DNA of 64,000 bases from Phocoena phocoena (GCF_963924675.1 NC_089221.1:92257835-92321834); one strand, 5' to 3'; shown: positions 11,720 to 24,288, counted from the stretch's first letter. The notes: generated by a model from the sequence alone, not told the origin. A program made the numbers and translations.

Positions 11720-12136
11720 GTATACATTGTGTTAAGGAAGCTACTTTCTCCCTTAATACAGCTTAAGCACTTATACACATAAAGAGATCTATTTAAATCA
11801 ACTGTGTATTTTACATGAAATTACTCATATCTTCACCTCACTTAAGTTTATCCTTCTTGCTTTTGTCTTTTCACATGTTTTCTCTTGAACAAGCCATTGC
11901 TAACTTCTGCATTTGGCCTAGACACGAATCAAGTAAATTGTGAATACTCAAATACTCTGGCTCCCTAAGTTAACACAAATAAATTCAGGACCATGTGAAC
12001 ACTTTGAATAATTCTCGTTAAGTGGGTCGAATTCATCATATTAAGAGTCAACAGATACTGAAACTAACAGCAAGAAATATAAGCACAGTACACATATACT
12101 GGTAAGAGCTAGGAACCATCAGAATAAGTGAAAGTG

Positions 12137-12256
12137 GGAATTCCCTGGTGGTCCAGTGGTTAGGACTCCGCACTTCCTGTGCAGGGAGCAGAGGATCAAC
12201 CTCTGGTCGGGAACTAAAATCCCACAAGCCTCAAGGCCAAAAAAAAAAAAAAAAAG
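12137..12256 (+). mobile_element. Short CHR-type SINE
   Basis: GGAATTCCCTGGTGGTCCAG head, GGTCGGGAACTAAAATCCCA, then an A-run. Flanks AAGTGAAAGTGG and AAGTGGAAGTGG look like a target duplication with one change. Located in the U12 intron of DCP2. Confidence 0.93.
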
Positions 12257-12269
12257 AGTAAGTGGAAGT

Positions 12270-14775
12270 GGCTAACTCTGGGAAGCAGAACTAGGGATGA
12301 CATATTACACTGCCGAATTTCTTTACCATGTATATATATTGCTTCCATAATTTAAAACATTTTTAAGATGAAGATTTATTAAGGATTATAGAGAAAGGTA
12401 AATATGGGTTTTAAGGAAAGTATGGCCTGTTTCAAAAGAAACTGGGTATGCCTCCCCAAAATTGGGCTGAATAAAGTAAGGTTTTTTTTAAGGTAAATAA
12501 AACCTAAACCTGTAAAGTATATGCTCAGGCTTCCAATACTCCATGCTACCAAATGCCTCATCACTAAAGCACTATTATGAAAACTGTGCGGAAAATTATA
12601 ATTTATGATAGCGTTTCTCAAATGGAGGACATTCTCAAGGGTCTTCAAGTCCTCTATGAAAACTTACATATTCTGTCTTTTCATTTTTATGTTAATGTAA
12701 AGGCATGTAATATGAGCATACTTTCAATCATTTGGATGATCTCATCCATCAAGTACTACACTACTTGATTTTAGAGACCATATTGGCACTAGTACTTTAA
12801 CTGCTGTGGGCTACTAAAAACAGAAAAAAAGTAATATGCAAATAGTGTATTAGGGTCAAATGATATTCATTGTAACACAGAAAGGAAGGTGTCATAACAC
12901 ATAAAGAAAGGTTCTGGGAAAACTTGTAGTACAGGCACATCAAAACACCCTTTAAGACAGCATTATATTCACATTGTGACTAGTAGTTTGGTTTAAACAA
13001 AAACATCACATTAAATTCACTTTATGAAAACTAATTTTATGAGTTTTACAGCTTTGTGTTTAAAATTTTGCTTTGGTTTTATAGTTGCAGTAAGAACTAA
13101 GGTTCTCAAAGAGCTCAAAAAAGTCAACCATCTATAACAACACTGTAATTAAAAGACAGGCAGTAGATTAATCTCAATATAAACACTCCTTGCCTTTATT
13201 TAGGGAGGGGGAAAAAAAGAATAAATTATGGATATAATACTAACTATTCCATGAAGCCCTATGGTTATACAACAGCTTGCTAGAATTCTGGAAGCTATTT
13301 CTCAATAAAAGTCTGGCTTGAGATGTTCAGTAAAATCCCTTATGTGTTTTAAAGTCACCACAGATTTTTTTGAATCTAATTATAAATTTAAAATAAATGG
13401 ACATTTTTTCCATTAAAAATTTAACCATAGTGAAAAAAACATATGAATATACCCCAGGAATATAGGTAACTTCCAATAATTCAAAGAGGAAGACACTTAT
13501 CTAGTTTTTTTTCTTTCTCTTCCTTCTCCCTACAATGTTCCTCATAACTTCAAGGTGCATCAACGTCTCATTTTATCTCATTAACACTTCTCAATGAGAA
13601 GTGTTATCTCATTTTTCTACCCATTAAACAACTTCTTTAAAAAGAATAACAAAAACAAAGGTTTAGCAAAAGAAATTAAATCAACTGACAAAACCTTGGA
13701 AATTATCTACACTCTTCATTTACCTACTTTTTTCCTATCCCCAAATCACCATAAAATGAGTGAGTTGATAAACCAACCAACTACAGTTCAAGATACACTT
13801 GGAATTAATGTTGAAAAGTACTTGCTCAAGTCCACACAATTAGCAAATAACAGAACCCAATCCAAAATGACATCAATTTCCCCAATGACAACTCTTCAAT
13901 CCTCTTCCATATTCAGGAGTACATAAAGTAATTCAAACAAGGGAGTGGAAAGTTTTTGAATACCATTTTTATTTAATGAGACAATGTATTTAATTTAAAA
14001 AACCCTATGACATGCTCTGAGTAATGTTAATTATCTTTCTAATTTTTACTAAAATCACTACTTGGCTACTATTTTGCGTCTTGAATCTGGGTTACTGGGC
14101 CCTACACAATAGTTCTAAGAGAAAGATAGAAGATTACATTGATTACATGAAGAATGTAAGAAATTTTAAGCACATATATCTACTTGTATTACATATATCC
14201 TCTTTCTTTTTTAACAATTCAGTGATTTTTTTATATACTCTTTTTATTCTAACATTTTTGCAAAAACATGAAAAATCTGCTCTAATGATAGACAATCATT
14301 TAGATGGTAATCTCCATCCTTCCATTATCATAGATGATATCGATCTCCCCAAGAACAACTCATCTCACGCTCCAGGCTCAGTTCCTTGTATTCCATGCCC
14401 ACTTCTGGGACCAATTCCCACAGGAACATTCTGGACCTTGCCATCAATAGAACTATTATAGTACTTTGATTAGAATAAAACATTGTGACCACAATTTTCT
14501 ACGGCAGTCTTCTAATTACTCACAATATACTGTTATTCTACATCTATTTTTGACTGTCTTCCTTTCTCCATATTAGCACCCTCCTGCTTTTGTTTCCTTC
14601 CCTAAACAATATGGTCCATCACTTTAATCAATGTCTTAAGCAATATCCAAAATTTCTTTGCCCCACTATTCTGAATACAGCTCCCTAGTAAAACCTCAAC
14701 CCAGTATCAAGTCCAGGACAGCCATTCTGTACCCACACTGCTGAGTGCTTACTGAAGAAAAATCACAAGACCATG
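12270..14775. other. Intron 2 DNA without a recognised feature
   Basis: About 2.5 kb of AT-rich sequence. The open frame at 14024-14461 uses AT-rich codons, has no recognisable domain and is probably chance. Confidence 0.5.
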
Positions 14776-14779
14776 CAAA

Positions 14780-14915
14780 ATTAACAAAAGAGAAAACAGA
14801 GGCACAGAAAAGCCCCACTATTTGCCCAAGGTTGCACAGCTGGTAAATGGCAAAGGGGGGATGGCGACCCAAGTAATCTGGCTCCAGAGCTCATACTATT
14901 AACTTTTATTCTACA
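14780..14915 (-). mobile_element. MIR SINE remnant
   Basis: The reverse-orientation MIR core is clear: CAGAGGCACAGAAAAG, TTTGCCCAAGGTTGCACAGC, TGGTAAATGGC and TCTGGCTCCAGAGCTCATAC. Confidence 0.8.
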
Positions 14916-14949
14916 TAGTCTCACCACTTCAATATCCCACAGGTACCAC

Positions 14950-15700
14950 AAACCAACATGTCCATAACTGAGCCCATCATTCCCCACAAAATTTCTCCTC
15001 CATTATTTTTCTACAAATGGAATGGCACACCCACCCACTCAATTGTTCAAATCAGAAACCTGGATACCATCCTCGATTCCTTCTTCCACCTTTCCTCAAA
15101 CATCCAAGTTAAGACAAATTTTACTCCTAAATACCACTGAAATTTAATCTTTTCTATTCACTTCTACCACAGGTTTCCATTTCTCAATCATAAATTAATG
15201 AAATAGCATCTTAACTAGGTTTCCAACCTCATGTTCCTCCAATTCACTGCCTACACTATTGCAGAGCTTCTTTCAAAACACCCCTAGAGAAATAAAGCAA
15301 ATATGGCAAAAAGCTAACAATGGGTGAATACATAAAAAGGGTATAATGGCAGTTGATTGTAATATACTTTCAACTTCTCTGTAAGTTAAAATTTTTTCCC
15401 AAAAGTAAAGTTGTTTTTTTTTTTTAAATCTCCTGTATTCTTTTATTACTCTTATGGATAAAGTCCAAACAAACATGGCCTACAAGACCCTTCCTCCAAA
15501 GAAAACTTTTATCTAATTCCAAATCTGGGTTGGATTAGTCTCTTCGCTACTGAACCCTATGCTACCTTATCAAAACCTAACAGACTGCAGTGTAATCATG
15601 TCCTTTTCTGTCTGTAATCTTCTTGAAGACAGCAACCAAATCTACCTTGTTCACTGCACAACGCCTGGCACAGAGGAAGCACTCAATTATTGAATGAAGT
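14950..15700 (+). mobile_element. L2 3' fragment interrupted by an L1-like 3' end
   Basis: Old L2 text is recognisable in two parts, 14950-15283 and 15427-15700: AAACCTGGATACCATCCTCG, ATAAAGTCCAAACAAACATG, GGCCTACAAGACCC and the ending AACGCCTGGCACAGAGGAAG with CAATTATTGAATGAA. The middle (15285-15424) is a short insertion with AAAGCAAATATGGCAAAAAG, of the family seen at 5290-5500. Confidence 0.65.
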
Positions 15701-16109
15701 CTACCACACTAGCAATAAAAGTTTTTTCCTCCATATAAATGAATTAAAAGAAACTTAACTAGAACAGAGGCTTTTGTTTTTTAGTAACAAGGAAAGTTTT
15801 TAAAACTCATGTGCATACACACACAAAATCTTACCCAGAACCCCAAAGTATGTATAGTTGCTCTGGTAGAACCCTAAGTCTATGAAAACAGACCAAAACT
15901 GCAGAAGACAACTTTCCTGTTTTAATCATGTTTATAGCTCCTTAAAAGCAAAGTCTTCTATGATTTCTTCATAAAACCTGCTACCAAGACTTTAACAAAG
16001 ACAGTGCTCAGTGGTACTTCTATTCCCCTTTGATTTTTTCATTTACTTCTCCATATTTAATCTGTCAAACAGCTTGAGCATTTCTGCCACTGAAATTTGT
16101 CTCTTCTGT

Positions 16110-16770
16110 CTTTTCTTTGTAGTCCCTCTACTATGGTTCAGGACCTTACTGCTCCATATCTCAAGTATTTAACAGTCCTTGTGGTTCAACCTGTCCTGCC
16201 AAATAAGTTTTTTTTGAATACCATTTTCAAATGGTCTGAGTAATATTCTTAACTTAGCCTTGCTCAAAAACTTTCAATGGTTAACAGTAATGCAGAATAA
16301 ACAGAGTTTCATCCATTTTCTACAGAGCCCTAAGGGGTTCCTTATTTCATACAGCTCAAGAAAAAGCACAGGGAGCTGAGTATGAGGGTTATTTTAGGTC
16401 ACCTATCCCCACTCCACCCTACTCCGACTAGCATAGTACAGTGAACTTGTGGGTACAATTGCATCTGAGCACATGATTTATGGTTAAAAACAATGACCTA
16501 GAGAATAAAAATCAAAGCAGTTTGGCTCAGGATTTAAAACCCCACAAATTCCCCCTATACAACTTCCATCCATATCCTCTCTTGTATCCCTGTAAGAAAC
16601 TCAATGCAAAATAATTTACTTCCCAAAATATCTCTTATCCTTTCCAACTCTCCAATTTTGCTCAGTCCCTTTTCTTTACCTGCAACATATTCCCCACTCC
16701 AGCCTGTTTAGAAAATTTTATATTCCCTTAAAATATAGCTTTGCCTAAAACCTTTCCACCTTTTGCCAAA
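16110..16770 (+). mobile_element. Probable L2 fragments
   Basis: Pyrimidine-rich, diverged L2-like stretches: CTCAAAAACTTTCAATGG, TCTACAGAGCCC, TTTACCTGCAACATATTCCC. Weaker than the copies at 14950 and 43420. Confidence 0.4.
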
Positions 16771-16774
16771 TTCT

Positions 16775-17188
16775 AAAAACACTTAGTATAAGAAACATTA
16801 GCAATTCATCAATTTTTTTGCCTTGTGACATAGCTTCTTTTATAATCTTAAATATTCATGTCAATCTTATAATTAATAAATGATGAAAAGTTTCTATTTT
16901 ATTTGTAAATAGGGAGGAACAAAAGCTTCTCTAAAGGCAAGGACTTCTTTGAATTTGCCACAGACCCAAAAACTGCTTTGAAAACAGCAAGTACTCAATA
17001 ATTATTTAAGAATTTCTATCCCAGAAAGGTAGTAATCTGAATAAAGATCATCCAGTTAAGTGCAAAAGCAAGAGAAATGTAAAAAACAGATCAGTTCTAG
17101 AAATAGGCTAGCTACATATGAAAAAAAAAGAAAATCAAATTCTAATGATCACTGCACATTTTAGGGGGTCCTCAACATAAAAATAAGA
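16775..17188. other. Intron 2 DNA without a recognised feature
   Basis: AT-rich; nothing recognised. Confidence 0.5.
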
Positions 17189-17190
17189 AT

Positions 17191-17358
17191 ACAGTTGGCC
17201 CCCCAGTATCCAGATGTAGGACCTGCAGATACCGAGGGCTGACTATACTTTGCCATTTTACACAGTCTAACGAACTTGAGCATCCATGGATTTTCGTATC
17301 CTGCGGGAAGGGGGGTGGTCCTGGAACCATCCCCATAAATACCAAGGTACAACTGTAC
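17191..17358. mobile_element. Tigger/MER2-like DNA transposon remnant
   Basis: One end is CAGTTGGCCCCCCAGTATCC and the other is its diverged inverted partner, ACCAAGGTACAACTG. TA lies just outside each end, the target choice of Tc1/mariner-pogo elements. Internal GAGCATCCATGGATTTTCGT and GGTCCTGGAACCATCCCC are typical of this group. Deleted, non-coding copy only 190 bp from DCP2 exon 2. Confidence 0.8.
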
Positions 17359-17547
17359 TATCAGACTGTGCCTACCATAATCAGGCACAAACCATATATA
17401 TATGTTTTACATTTTTGACAATTTTTAGAAATCAAGTATGTTTTATCTAAAAGGTTATAAATCTCAACGACAAGCAAAAGAAAATTTGTGCTAAAATACC
17501 TTATTAATAAGAATGAAAGACATTCATTAAAGTAATAAAAAGGATAT

Positions 17548-17699
17548 CAGCTTTAGCAAAGTCTCTTATCCCACACTGAGGTAATCCTGGTGTGTTCTGC
17601 ATGTAGAAATCCAAGTAAAACCAATGGGCAAGTTCAATCTGAAAACACACTCGGATAGCATTGTCTCTTTCCTCGCTGGGAATATGCAAAATAAATCGG
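17548..17699 (-). CDS. DCP2: DCP2 exon 2 (residues 18-68, N-terminal regulatory domain)
   Basis: 152-nt exon encoding the end of Ser18 through Ala68, plus one base of codon 69. It begins [16 protein letters not shown] and contains the HWFYLDFY segment of the all-helical regulatory domain, which binds DCP1 and touches the cap. Trp44 and Asp48 here correspond to the yeast cap-binding Trp43/Asp47. The acceptor is TTTTTGACAG|CCGATT, with AG at 17701-17700. The donor is not GT: the exon ends GCTAAAGCTG and the intron begins ATATCCTTTTT at 17547, a perfect U12-type AT donor. This assignment is forced by the join to exon 3, which restores A-V-F-S. About 20 kb of intron 1 separates it from exon 1; 7.7 kb of that is an inserted L1. 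Confidence 0.97.
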
Positions 17700-17704
17700 C
17701 TGTC

Positions 17705-20210
17705 AAAAACAAAAAACATACAAAAATTACATTTACAAACCATAACAATTTATTTTAACCTTTTTAATTGCTTCACTCCTGACCCACCAACATAGAAAAG
17801 GGACCCAGGGGACCCAGAGCAGTACTGATCAAGGAAGCAAACCTGGCAGGAAATTACTACAGGGAAGATGAGTCTTTAAAAAAAATAATAAATAAGAGAT
17901 ATCACATATATCTCATTCATAATAGAATTTTTTTAAGAGGCCATCTACCCTCTGTTCACAAGTACAGAGATAAACTTAAGAGCTCTCTAACAATAAATTA
18001 AAGGTGAGCAAGAAAACAAACTCCACTAGGATTCCCTCCCATGTCTGGTAACATTTTCAAAGAATATATGCAAATATATTCATATACTCAAATAGAAAAG
18101 ATGTTAGCTGCTTAATCTTCATATTTAAAGTATTACCAAAAAAATTAAAGAAATCATTAATAAACCAGATTTCCCAAAAAGCTCATCTGAAGAACCTGAG
18201 TTCAAAATAACTTTCAAATACACTCACTTTTAAAAAAACCTAAATTGTCTTTTCCAAGTACATTCAGAGGGAGGAAGGGACATTTATTTTAATACGTAGT
18301 ATAAGTGTGCACTATATTAAATACACATATGTATATATATGATTAAGATAATTAACCCCTTTTTTATGCAACAAGTCAAAATTTGTGATCTACAGGACTC
18401 ATTAAGCAACCACCATTAAGCTTCTTCCACACTTAGCATTTTTGTAATCTTTTTTTCTAGCGACCTTTAGAGATAGACTGAACTACATAAAAGAAATCCA
18501 CTGGTTTTTAGAGTCATTTTCTAAAATTAAAAATAGCATCACCCAGTTTGATCACTTACACTATTCACTAGCTGTGGTGCTAAATGTTCTTTGTTGTTTT
18601 CAAGTTTCAAATCAAACCTCAAAAAAAAAATGCTTTTAAATTATAAAAATAATGTAGCATTCCAATAGGGGACTGAATAAGTAAATGTTAAGACAAATGT
18701 ATGTACAATAATCTACAATTCAATATAGAAAAACAATGAGGAAAGGAGCTTAAAACTGCATCTACACTAAAACCAAGACATGTAACATGCAGCATTAATG
18801 GCATAATGTAAGATATAAAAATCTGAGCTCTTCCATACGGCATTCAAGATCCAGTGCCTGCTCACCTGCACAGCCTCTATCACTCTGTAAGGTTCTTTAT
18901 ACCCAGTGATACCTAATTCTTAGTAATGTCCTAAATTGCCATCCACATACTATATCTATTCCCTTCTCTTGTCCATCTAGCAAACTTATAACTCATCCCT
19001 CATGACTTAACACTGTATCTCCTATATAGGTATATCAGACTCCTCTGAACAGATTTACAAACTCTTTCAACTTCCCCATTCTAGTAATTATCTAATTTTT
19101 ACTATTACTGTCCATAAACTCTTCCAAATTACTTCACTGAGATCTTTGTATACTTTTATTCCCATAGTCTAGCAAATTGTCTCATATACTTACAGTGACA
19201 TACTGATAGTTACAATTTATCTTTGAAAGGTAAGATGGAGTAAGCACACTCCACTCTGTCCCTCCCATAAAACGTATAAAACCTGGACAAAATACATGGA
19301 GCAGCTGTTTGAGGACTATGAAAAGTAAACAGCAGGAGAAAGATTGGGGAAGATGACGAATATTCAAATTTACCATTTTTCACCCTCCAATATCCCCTAG
19401 CTGGATTGGGGGTTAGAAGTGACCTCCAAAAGCCCTCAAGGATCAAGAAAGGAATCTGTTAACACTCAGAGACAGTAGGGGAAATTTCTCCTCTCTTTTC
19501 TCCATTCTCTCACGCCCCAGAGCCCAAGCAATGCCACACTGGTTAGACTTGGCAGCAACAGTGGCTGTAACAGGGATCCACAGAGACTAGAACTTTGATG
19601 GACGGGAACCTTCCTCTCCAATAGCAAGAGGTGGGAGGTCCCAAGAGATTAGGGCCAACATCCATTGCTTATTTTACCTCTAACCTCCAGCTGCTTGGTC
19701 CCAGGCATGAGCAGACTCACATGAAATGTGTGGTAGAGCGTCTTTCCATTTTTGCCATTTTTCAATATTCAATTTCCTCAAAAAGGGGAGCCAAGAAGTA
19801 CCAGGGAGATAGCAGAAAAGGAGCAGCTCAGGAAAATGGTCCCACGAAATTGTTTATGAACTCTGAGGCTCAACCCCAAACCGCACAAACTTGGATTAGA
19901 ATACAAACAGCATACCACACACTTTGTGAGCGGAACGATGTATGAGACAGACCACTGCCCAAGTCTCAGACTAGCCAGTAGATGATACACAAAGACAAAA
20001 AGCACTGCAAAAACTAGCCTTCTTTTATCTGATTTTATTTAACTTACACCAAGTCTCAAAAAAAACACCTGTCTGCTATATCTTATTTTCTCAGTTTGGG
20101 ACATTTTCTATTGATTTCCATTATGGAAGTTGAAGAATAAACAACTCCAGTCCTCCCACTCTCATTCTACACACCATTCTCATCTCTCCATCTTCCGAAC
20201 AAAAGGATAT
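17705..20210. other. Intron 1 DNA, mostly unassigned
   Basis: No exon or RNA was seen. 18830-19190 is weakly L2-like (pyrimidine-rich with GTCTAGCAAATTGTCTC). The open frame at 19631-19945 has no recognisable domain. Confidence 0.45.
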
Positions 20211-20215
20211 CTTAG

Positions 20216-20440
20216 TTTGGTTAGTGTGTTAACTTCAGCACTATTGACACCTGGAACTGATAATTGTATGTTGAGAGGAGCTGTCCTGTGTGCTGTAGGT
20301 GTTTAGCACCATCCGTAGCCTCTGCTTATTAGATGTCAATAGCACTCTCCAGTAAAGCTGTGACAACCAAAAAGATCTCCTGTCACTGCCAAAGTTCCCT
20401 GAGGGGAGCAAAATCACTCGCAGTTGATAACCGCCGGGTT
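20216..20440 (-). mobile_element. MER5A-like (hAT-Charlie) remnant
   Basis: CAGCACTATTGACACCTGG, GCTGTCCTGTGTGCTGTAGG, TGTGACAACCAAAAAGATCT and GGGGAGCAAAATCACTCGCAG match the MER5A pattern over its full length on the reverse strand. Confidence 0.8.
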
Positions 20441-20459
20441 AGATCAAAAATTCAGTCTT

Positions 20460-20670
20460 GAGCTTCCCTGGTGGCGCAGTGGTTGAGAGTCCGCCTGCCG
20501 ATGCAGGGGACACGGGTTCGTGCCCCGGTCCGGGAGGATCCCACATGCCACGGAGCGGCTGGGCCCGTGAGCCATGGCCGCTGAGCCTGCGCGTCCGGAG
20601 CCTGTGCTCCGCAACAGGAGAGGCCACAACAGTGAGAGGCCCGTGTACCGCAAAAAAAAAAAAAAAAAAG
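20460..20670 (+). mobile_element. Young short CHR-type SINE with perfect target duplication
   Basis: The same subgroup as 8928 (GGCTGGGCCCGTGAGCCATG; GAGAGGCCCGTGTACCGC then an A-run). It is flanked by the perfect 14-bp duplication AAAAATTCAGTCTT (20446-20459 and 20671-20684). Confidence 0.97.
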
Positions 20671-21032
20671 AAAAATTCAGTCTTTACGTTACTATGACTC
20701 TGCAAACGCAATTCAAGACTAAGCCATGTGACAAGCTACGATTGTTTTCCCTTTAAAGCACAACCTTTTGTTCTCCCACTAATTAATAAATGTCTTATTG
20801 TCTTTGCTTTGTTTTCTCTATACTTGTCACTAACTCAATCTTCCACTAGTTTCCTAAATTTTTTTTCTCAAAATGTTAATTCAGACACATCCATTTCATC
20901 TTGAAGACTATCCCTGAGCCTTCTGATCTGTTCCAGTCTGGAGTGGTTGTCACTTCACATAATACACATCTGTCATTCTATGCTATCCTTTCACTAGCAT
21001 CCTATAGTTCCCAACGCCTCCATCCTGTATTT

Positions 21033-21352
21033 TTTTTTAATAAATTTATTTTACTTATTTATTTTTGGCTACACTGGGTCTTCGTTGCTGTGCGCAGGCT
21101 TTCTCTAGTTGCAGCAAGCAGGGGCTACTCTTTGTTGTGGTATGCTGTCTTCTCATTGCGGTGGCTTCTCTTGCGTGCAGAGCACAGGCTCTAGGTGCAC
21201 AGGCTTCAGTAGTTGTGGCACGCTGACTCAGTAGTTGTGGCACACGGGCTTAGTTGCTCCGCGGCATGTGAGTTCTTCCCCGGACCAGGGCTCGATCCTG
21301 TGTCCCCTGCATTGGCAGGTGGATTCTTAACCACTGTGCCACCAGGGAAGCC
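21033..21352 (-). mobile_element. CHR-type SINE, minus strand
   Basis: It reads in reverse from T-rich tail to GCCACCAGGGAAGCCC. Flanked by the 13-bp duplication CCATCCTGTATTT (21020-21032 and 21353-21365). Confidence 0.96.
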
Positions 21353-21469
21353 CCATCCTGTATTTAGATCTATTTCTTATATCCTGTCTTCCTCCTAATT
21401 AATGTACTTCCTATTTTTACGAAGTACATCCTCCCATGCCTTCTGGAAAAAGGATGCAGGGGAGATTAA

Positions 21470-22080
21470 TATTAAGACATGGTGAATTTGAGAATATTTT
21501 TATCCTCACACTTGACACTTTGGCTAGGTAAAGAATTCCAGGTTGGAAATCATTTTCCTTCAGAATCCTGAAGACAGTGCCCACTCCTGTCAGCCTATAA
21601 TTTTGATGTGAAGACTGAAGCCACTCAGATTCCTTTGCCCAACCTGTTTTTTCAGACTGGAAGCTTCCAGGTTCTTCCTTCTATCCTCAATGTTCTGAAA
21701 TTTCCCAGTTGTCTATTATTCATCCACTGCATCACCCATTCAATGGACTTTACCTATTTAGAAACTCACCTCCTTCAGTACTAAAGGACCTCATGGACTG
21801 ATCCTTTGATTCTTCACTTTTCTCTGATATTTCCTATCTCTAATTTCTCAAGCCCCCTTACTTTCGGGAAACAGTCTCTTGCAAGCCATCTATTGAGGTT
21901 TTTGTTTCTACTCTCATATTTAAAATTCGAAAGGCTATTTTTGTTTAAACTATGCTTTCACAGATAATTCTGTTATTCCATGACTGTAAAAACCTATCTA
22001 AGGAGATCAATGTAGTTTTGAGGGGGTTTTTTGTTTTAAAGTTTTCTTCTATCTACATAGTTTGATTCTTTTCAGTTGCT
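21470..22080 (-). repeat. Probable ancient LINE fragment
   Basis: T-rich text such as TGGAAATCATTTTCCTTCAG and GAATCCTGAAGACAGTG is familiar from old reverse-orientation LINE copies. It is a diverged copy with no coding capacity; the family is uncertain. Confidence 0.35.
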
Positions 22081-22084
22081 TTTT

Positions 22085-22640
22085 TGTTGTTGTTAGTTTT
22101 ATGCTCTACTTTTTGTGTTAAGAGGCCTATTTCAGATGTTCGTATTTAATGTGATAGACCACAAAGCTAATTAGGAAGGTTGTCAAACTATGAGGCACCA
22201 CTTAAGGTGATCAGGCTGAGCCATTTAATCAAGGAACCTCCAATGTTAGTATCTTTAGGTGTTTCCTCGTGGGTTAGTCTGATCATCTAGACAAGAACCT
22301 TCCAATCTCCTATCTGGAGGATAAAGCCCAGGCTGCCACATTCTGGGAGCTGAGCAGGGGAAGAAGGATGGTTTTCAATATGTATACAGGATGCATAAAC
22401 TCACTTCTGCCACTTTTCAACATTCTCTAATTCTGAAGTAGGCTGACTACTACAGTAGTCTTTCACTCTATCAGGTCTGCTAAGTCATATGCCACTTTCC
22501 CTTCTGCTGTACGGTTTCCAAGTTTTGTTGCTCATCTCTTCACCCAATCTTCCTTTACTTGTGGGTTATGCATTTAAAATTGTCAAACTTTACTCTTTTT
22601 GTGGAGTAGATGTTTGTGTTCAGTCTACTGTCTTTAACTA
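22085..22640. other. Intron 1 DNA without a recognised feature
   Basis: Nothing recognised. Confidence 0.5.
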
Positions 22641-22655
22641 GAAATTTGCCTTTCA

Positions 22656-23010
22656 GACTTCCCTGGTGGTGCAGTGGTTAAGAATCCACCTGCCAATGCA
22701 GGGGACACGGGTTCGAGCCCTGGTCCGGGAAGATCCCACATGCCGCGCAGCAACTAAGCCCGTGCACTACAACTACTGAGCCTGCGCTCTAGAGCCCGTG
22801 AGCCACAACTACTGAGCCTGAGTGACACAACTACTGAAGCCCACGTGCCTAGAGCCTGTGCTCCACAACAAGAGAAGCCACTGAAATGAGAAGCCCGCGC
22901 ACCGCAACGAAGAGTAGCCCCCACTGGCCGCAACTAGAGAAAGCCCATGTGCAGCAACTAACACCCAACCCAGCCAAAAATAAATTAAATAAATAAATAA
23001 ATATTTTTTA
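22656..23010 (+). mobile_element. Long CHR-type SINE with target duplication
   Basis: GACTTCCCTGGTGGTGCAGTG head, GGTTCGAGCCCTGGTCC B box, repeated CACAACTACTGAGCC units and a TAAA tail. Flanks AAATTTGCCTTTCA (22642-22655) and AAATTTGCATTTCA (23011-23024) are a duplication with one change. Confidence 0.96.
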
Positions 23011-23025
23011 AAATTTGCATTTCAA

Positions 23026-23910
23026 CAAATTTCTAGAGGATACTAACCACAATCTAAAATGGGGTAAGAAAATGCCTAAGACAGAGAAATCCAATCCCAT
23101 TCCCATCCCAATCCAGAAAAGCCCCAAATGAAGAAAGCTAAGCTGGAAGATGAGAATAAGAAATAAAACTTTTAAAAAAGGGTAACAGAGAGGTCTATTT
23201 ATGTAATAGGAGAACATCCACTCTTCTTTCATACCTCTGACAGTCAGGGGTTTCTCCTACAAAAGGTAGGGGAAGGAGGAACAACAGCCAAGGCCCTTTT
23301 CTAACTTTAGCAGACAGGTTTGAGTGTCGGCACCCCAAAGCAAAACTCCTACACACTGGTATTCAAGGGTCTCCCAGCATAAAAGTCAGCTCCCTATCTA
23401 CTCTCATAAAGCAGCCTATCAACAAGTAAGTCCCTCTACAGCCTCATCTTAAATATGAAACAGCAACCAAAAATCACCCAATGTCTAAGGAAAATCTAAA
23501 TGACAAAGAAAAAATTAAACACATTAAAAAACTGGTTGTGAAGAAAAGACAGTGTTGAGGATATCTCCTGGAACCTTGGTACTGAAAGTGTGGACCCTGG
23601 ACCACCTGGAAACATAACTGTGAGAAGAAAAAGAGACATTTCAGTCATATACGGACTCAGAAAGTTTACTCTCTAATGACCCCCTCAAAGGAAATTACTT
23701 TAGAATGTACACCAGCAAAACAAGAATGAAAGCCAAGAAAGCATAAAACAGGATTCAAGAAAGAAGAGATACAACCTGGGAGAGCTGGGAAAGGGAAGTC
23801 TTTTGTGCCAGTTGTTTGGCAAGACTAAGAAGCAACCAGTCCAGATTAGACTAAGAGAGTAGAGATCTCCAAGACGGCATTCTCCAGGAAAAGAGGGTAA
23901 GACCAAGGAT
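23026..23910. other. Intron 1 DNA without a recognised feature
   Basis: Nothing recognised. Confidence 0.5.
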
Positions 23911-23925
23911 ATAATAAAGGAGCAG

Positions 23926-24288
23926 GGACTTCCCTGGTGGTGCAGTGGTTAAGAATCCACCTGCCAATGCAGGGGACATGGGTTCAAGCCCTGGTCCAGG
24001 GAATATCCCACATGCCACAGAGCAACTAAACCCGTGTGCCGCAACTACTGAGCCTGTACTCTAGAGCCCGTGAGCCACAACTACTGAGCCTGCGCACCTA
24101 GAGCCCATGCTCTGCAACAAGAGAATCCACCGCAATGAGAAGACCGCACACCGCAACAAACAGTAGCCCCGCTCGCCGCAACTAGAGAAAGCGCGCACAC
24201 AGCAACAAAGACCCAACACAGCCAAAAGTAAAAAAATAAATTAAAAACTTTAAAAAATAAAAAACAATCTTTAAAAAAATAAATAAAA
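23926..24288 (+). mobile_element. Long CHR-type SINE with target duplication
   Basis: Same long type as 22656. Perfect 13-bp duplication AATAAAGGAGCAG at 23913-23925 and 24289-24301. The tail is a long A/T-rich simple stretch. Confidence 0.96.

Larger units (their letters stand above)
11720..17547 (-). other. DCP2: DCP2 intron 2: AT-AC U12-type (minor spliceosome) intron
   Basis: The 5' splice site is ATATCCTTTTT at 17547 downward, identical to the U12 donor consensus in its core. The branch sequence TTCCTTAAC (11739-11731) matches the U12 branch consensus exactly, with the branch A at 11732, twelve nucleotides before the end of the intron. The 3' splice site is AC (11721-11720). No polypyrimidine tract precedes the acceptor, as usual for U12 introns. 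Using AT-AC is the only choice that keeps residues 68-69 (Ala-Val) and the frame. Intron length is 5828 bp, phase 1. It contains a short SINE, MIR and L2 remnants and a Tigger-like element. Confidence 0.95.

Noticed and set aside
14024..14461. 145-codon plus-strand open frame
   Set aside because: AT-rich, no domain, in DCP2 intron 2 and antisense to the gene; probably chance.
17540..17560. A conventional GT donor for DCP2 exon 2
   Set aside because: There is no GT at the place needed to keep Ala68-Val69; the AT of ATATCC gives the exact join.
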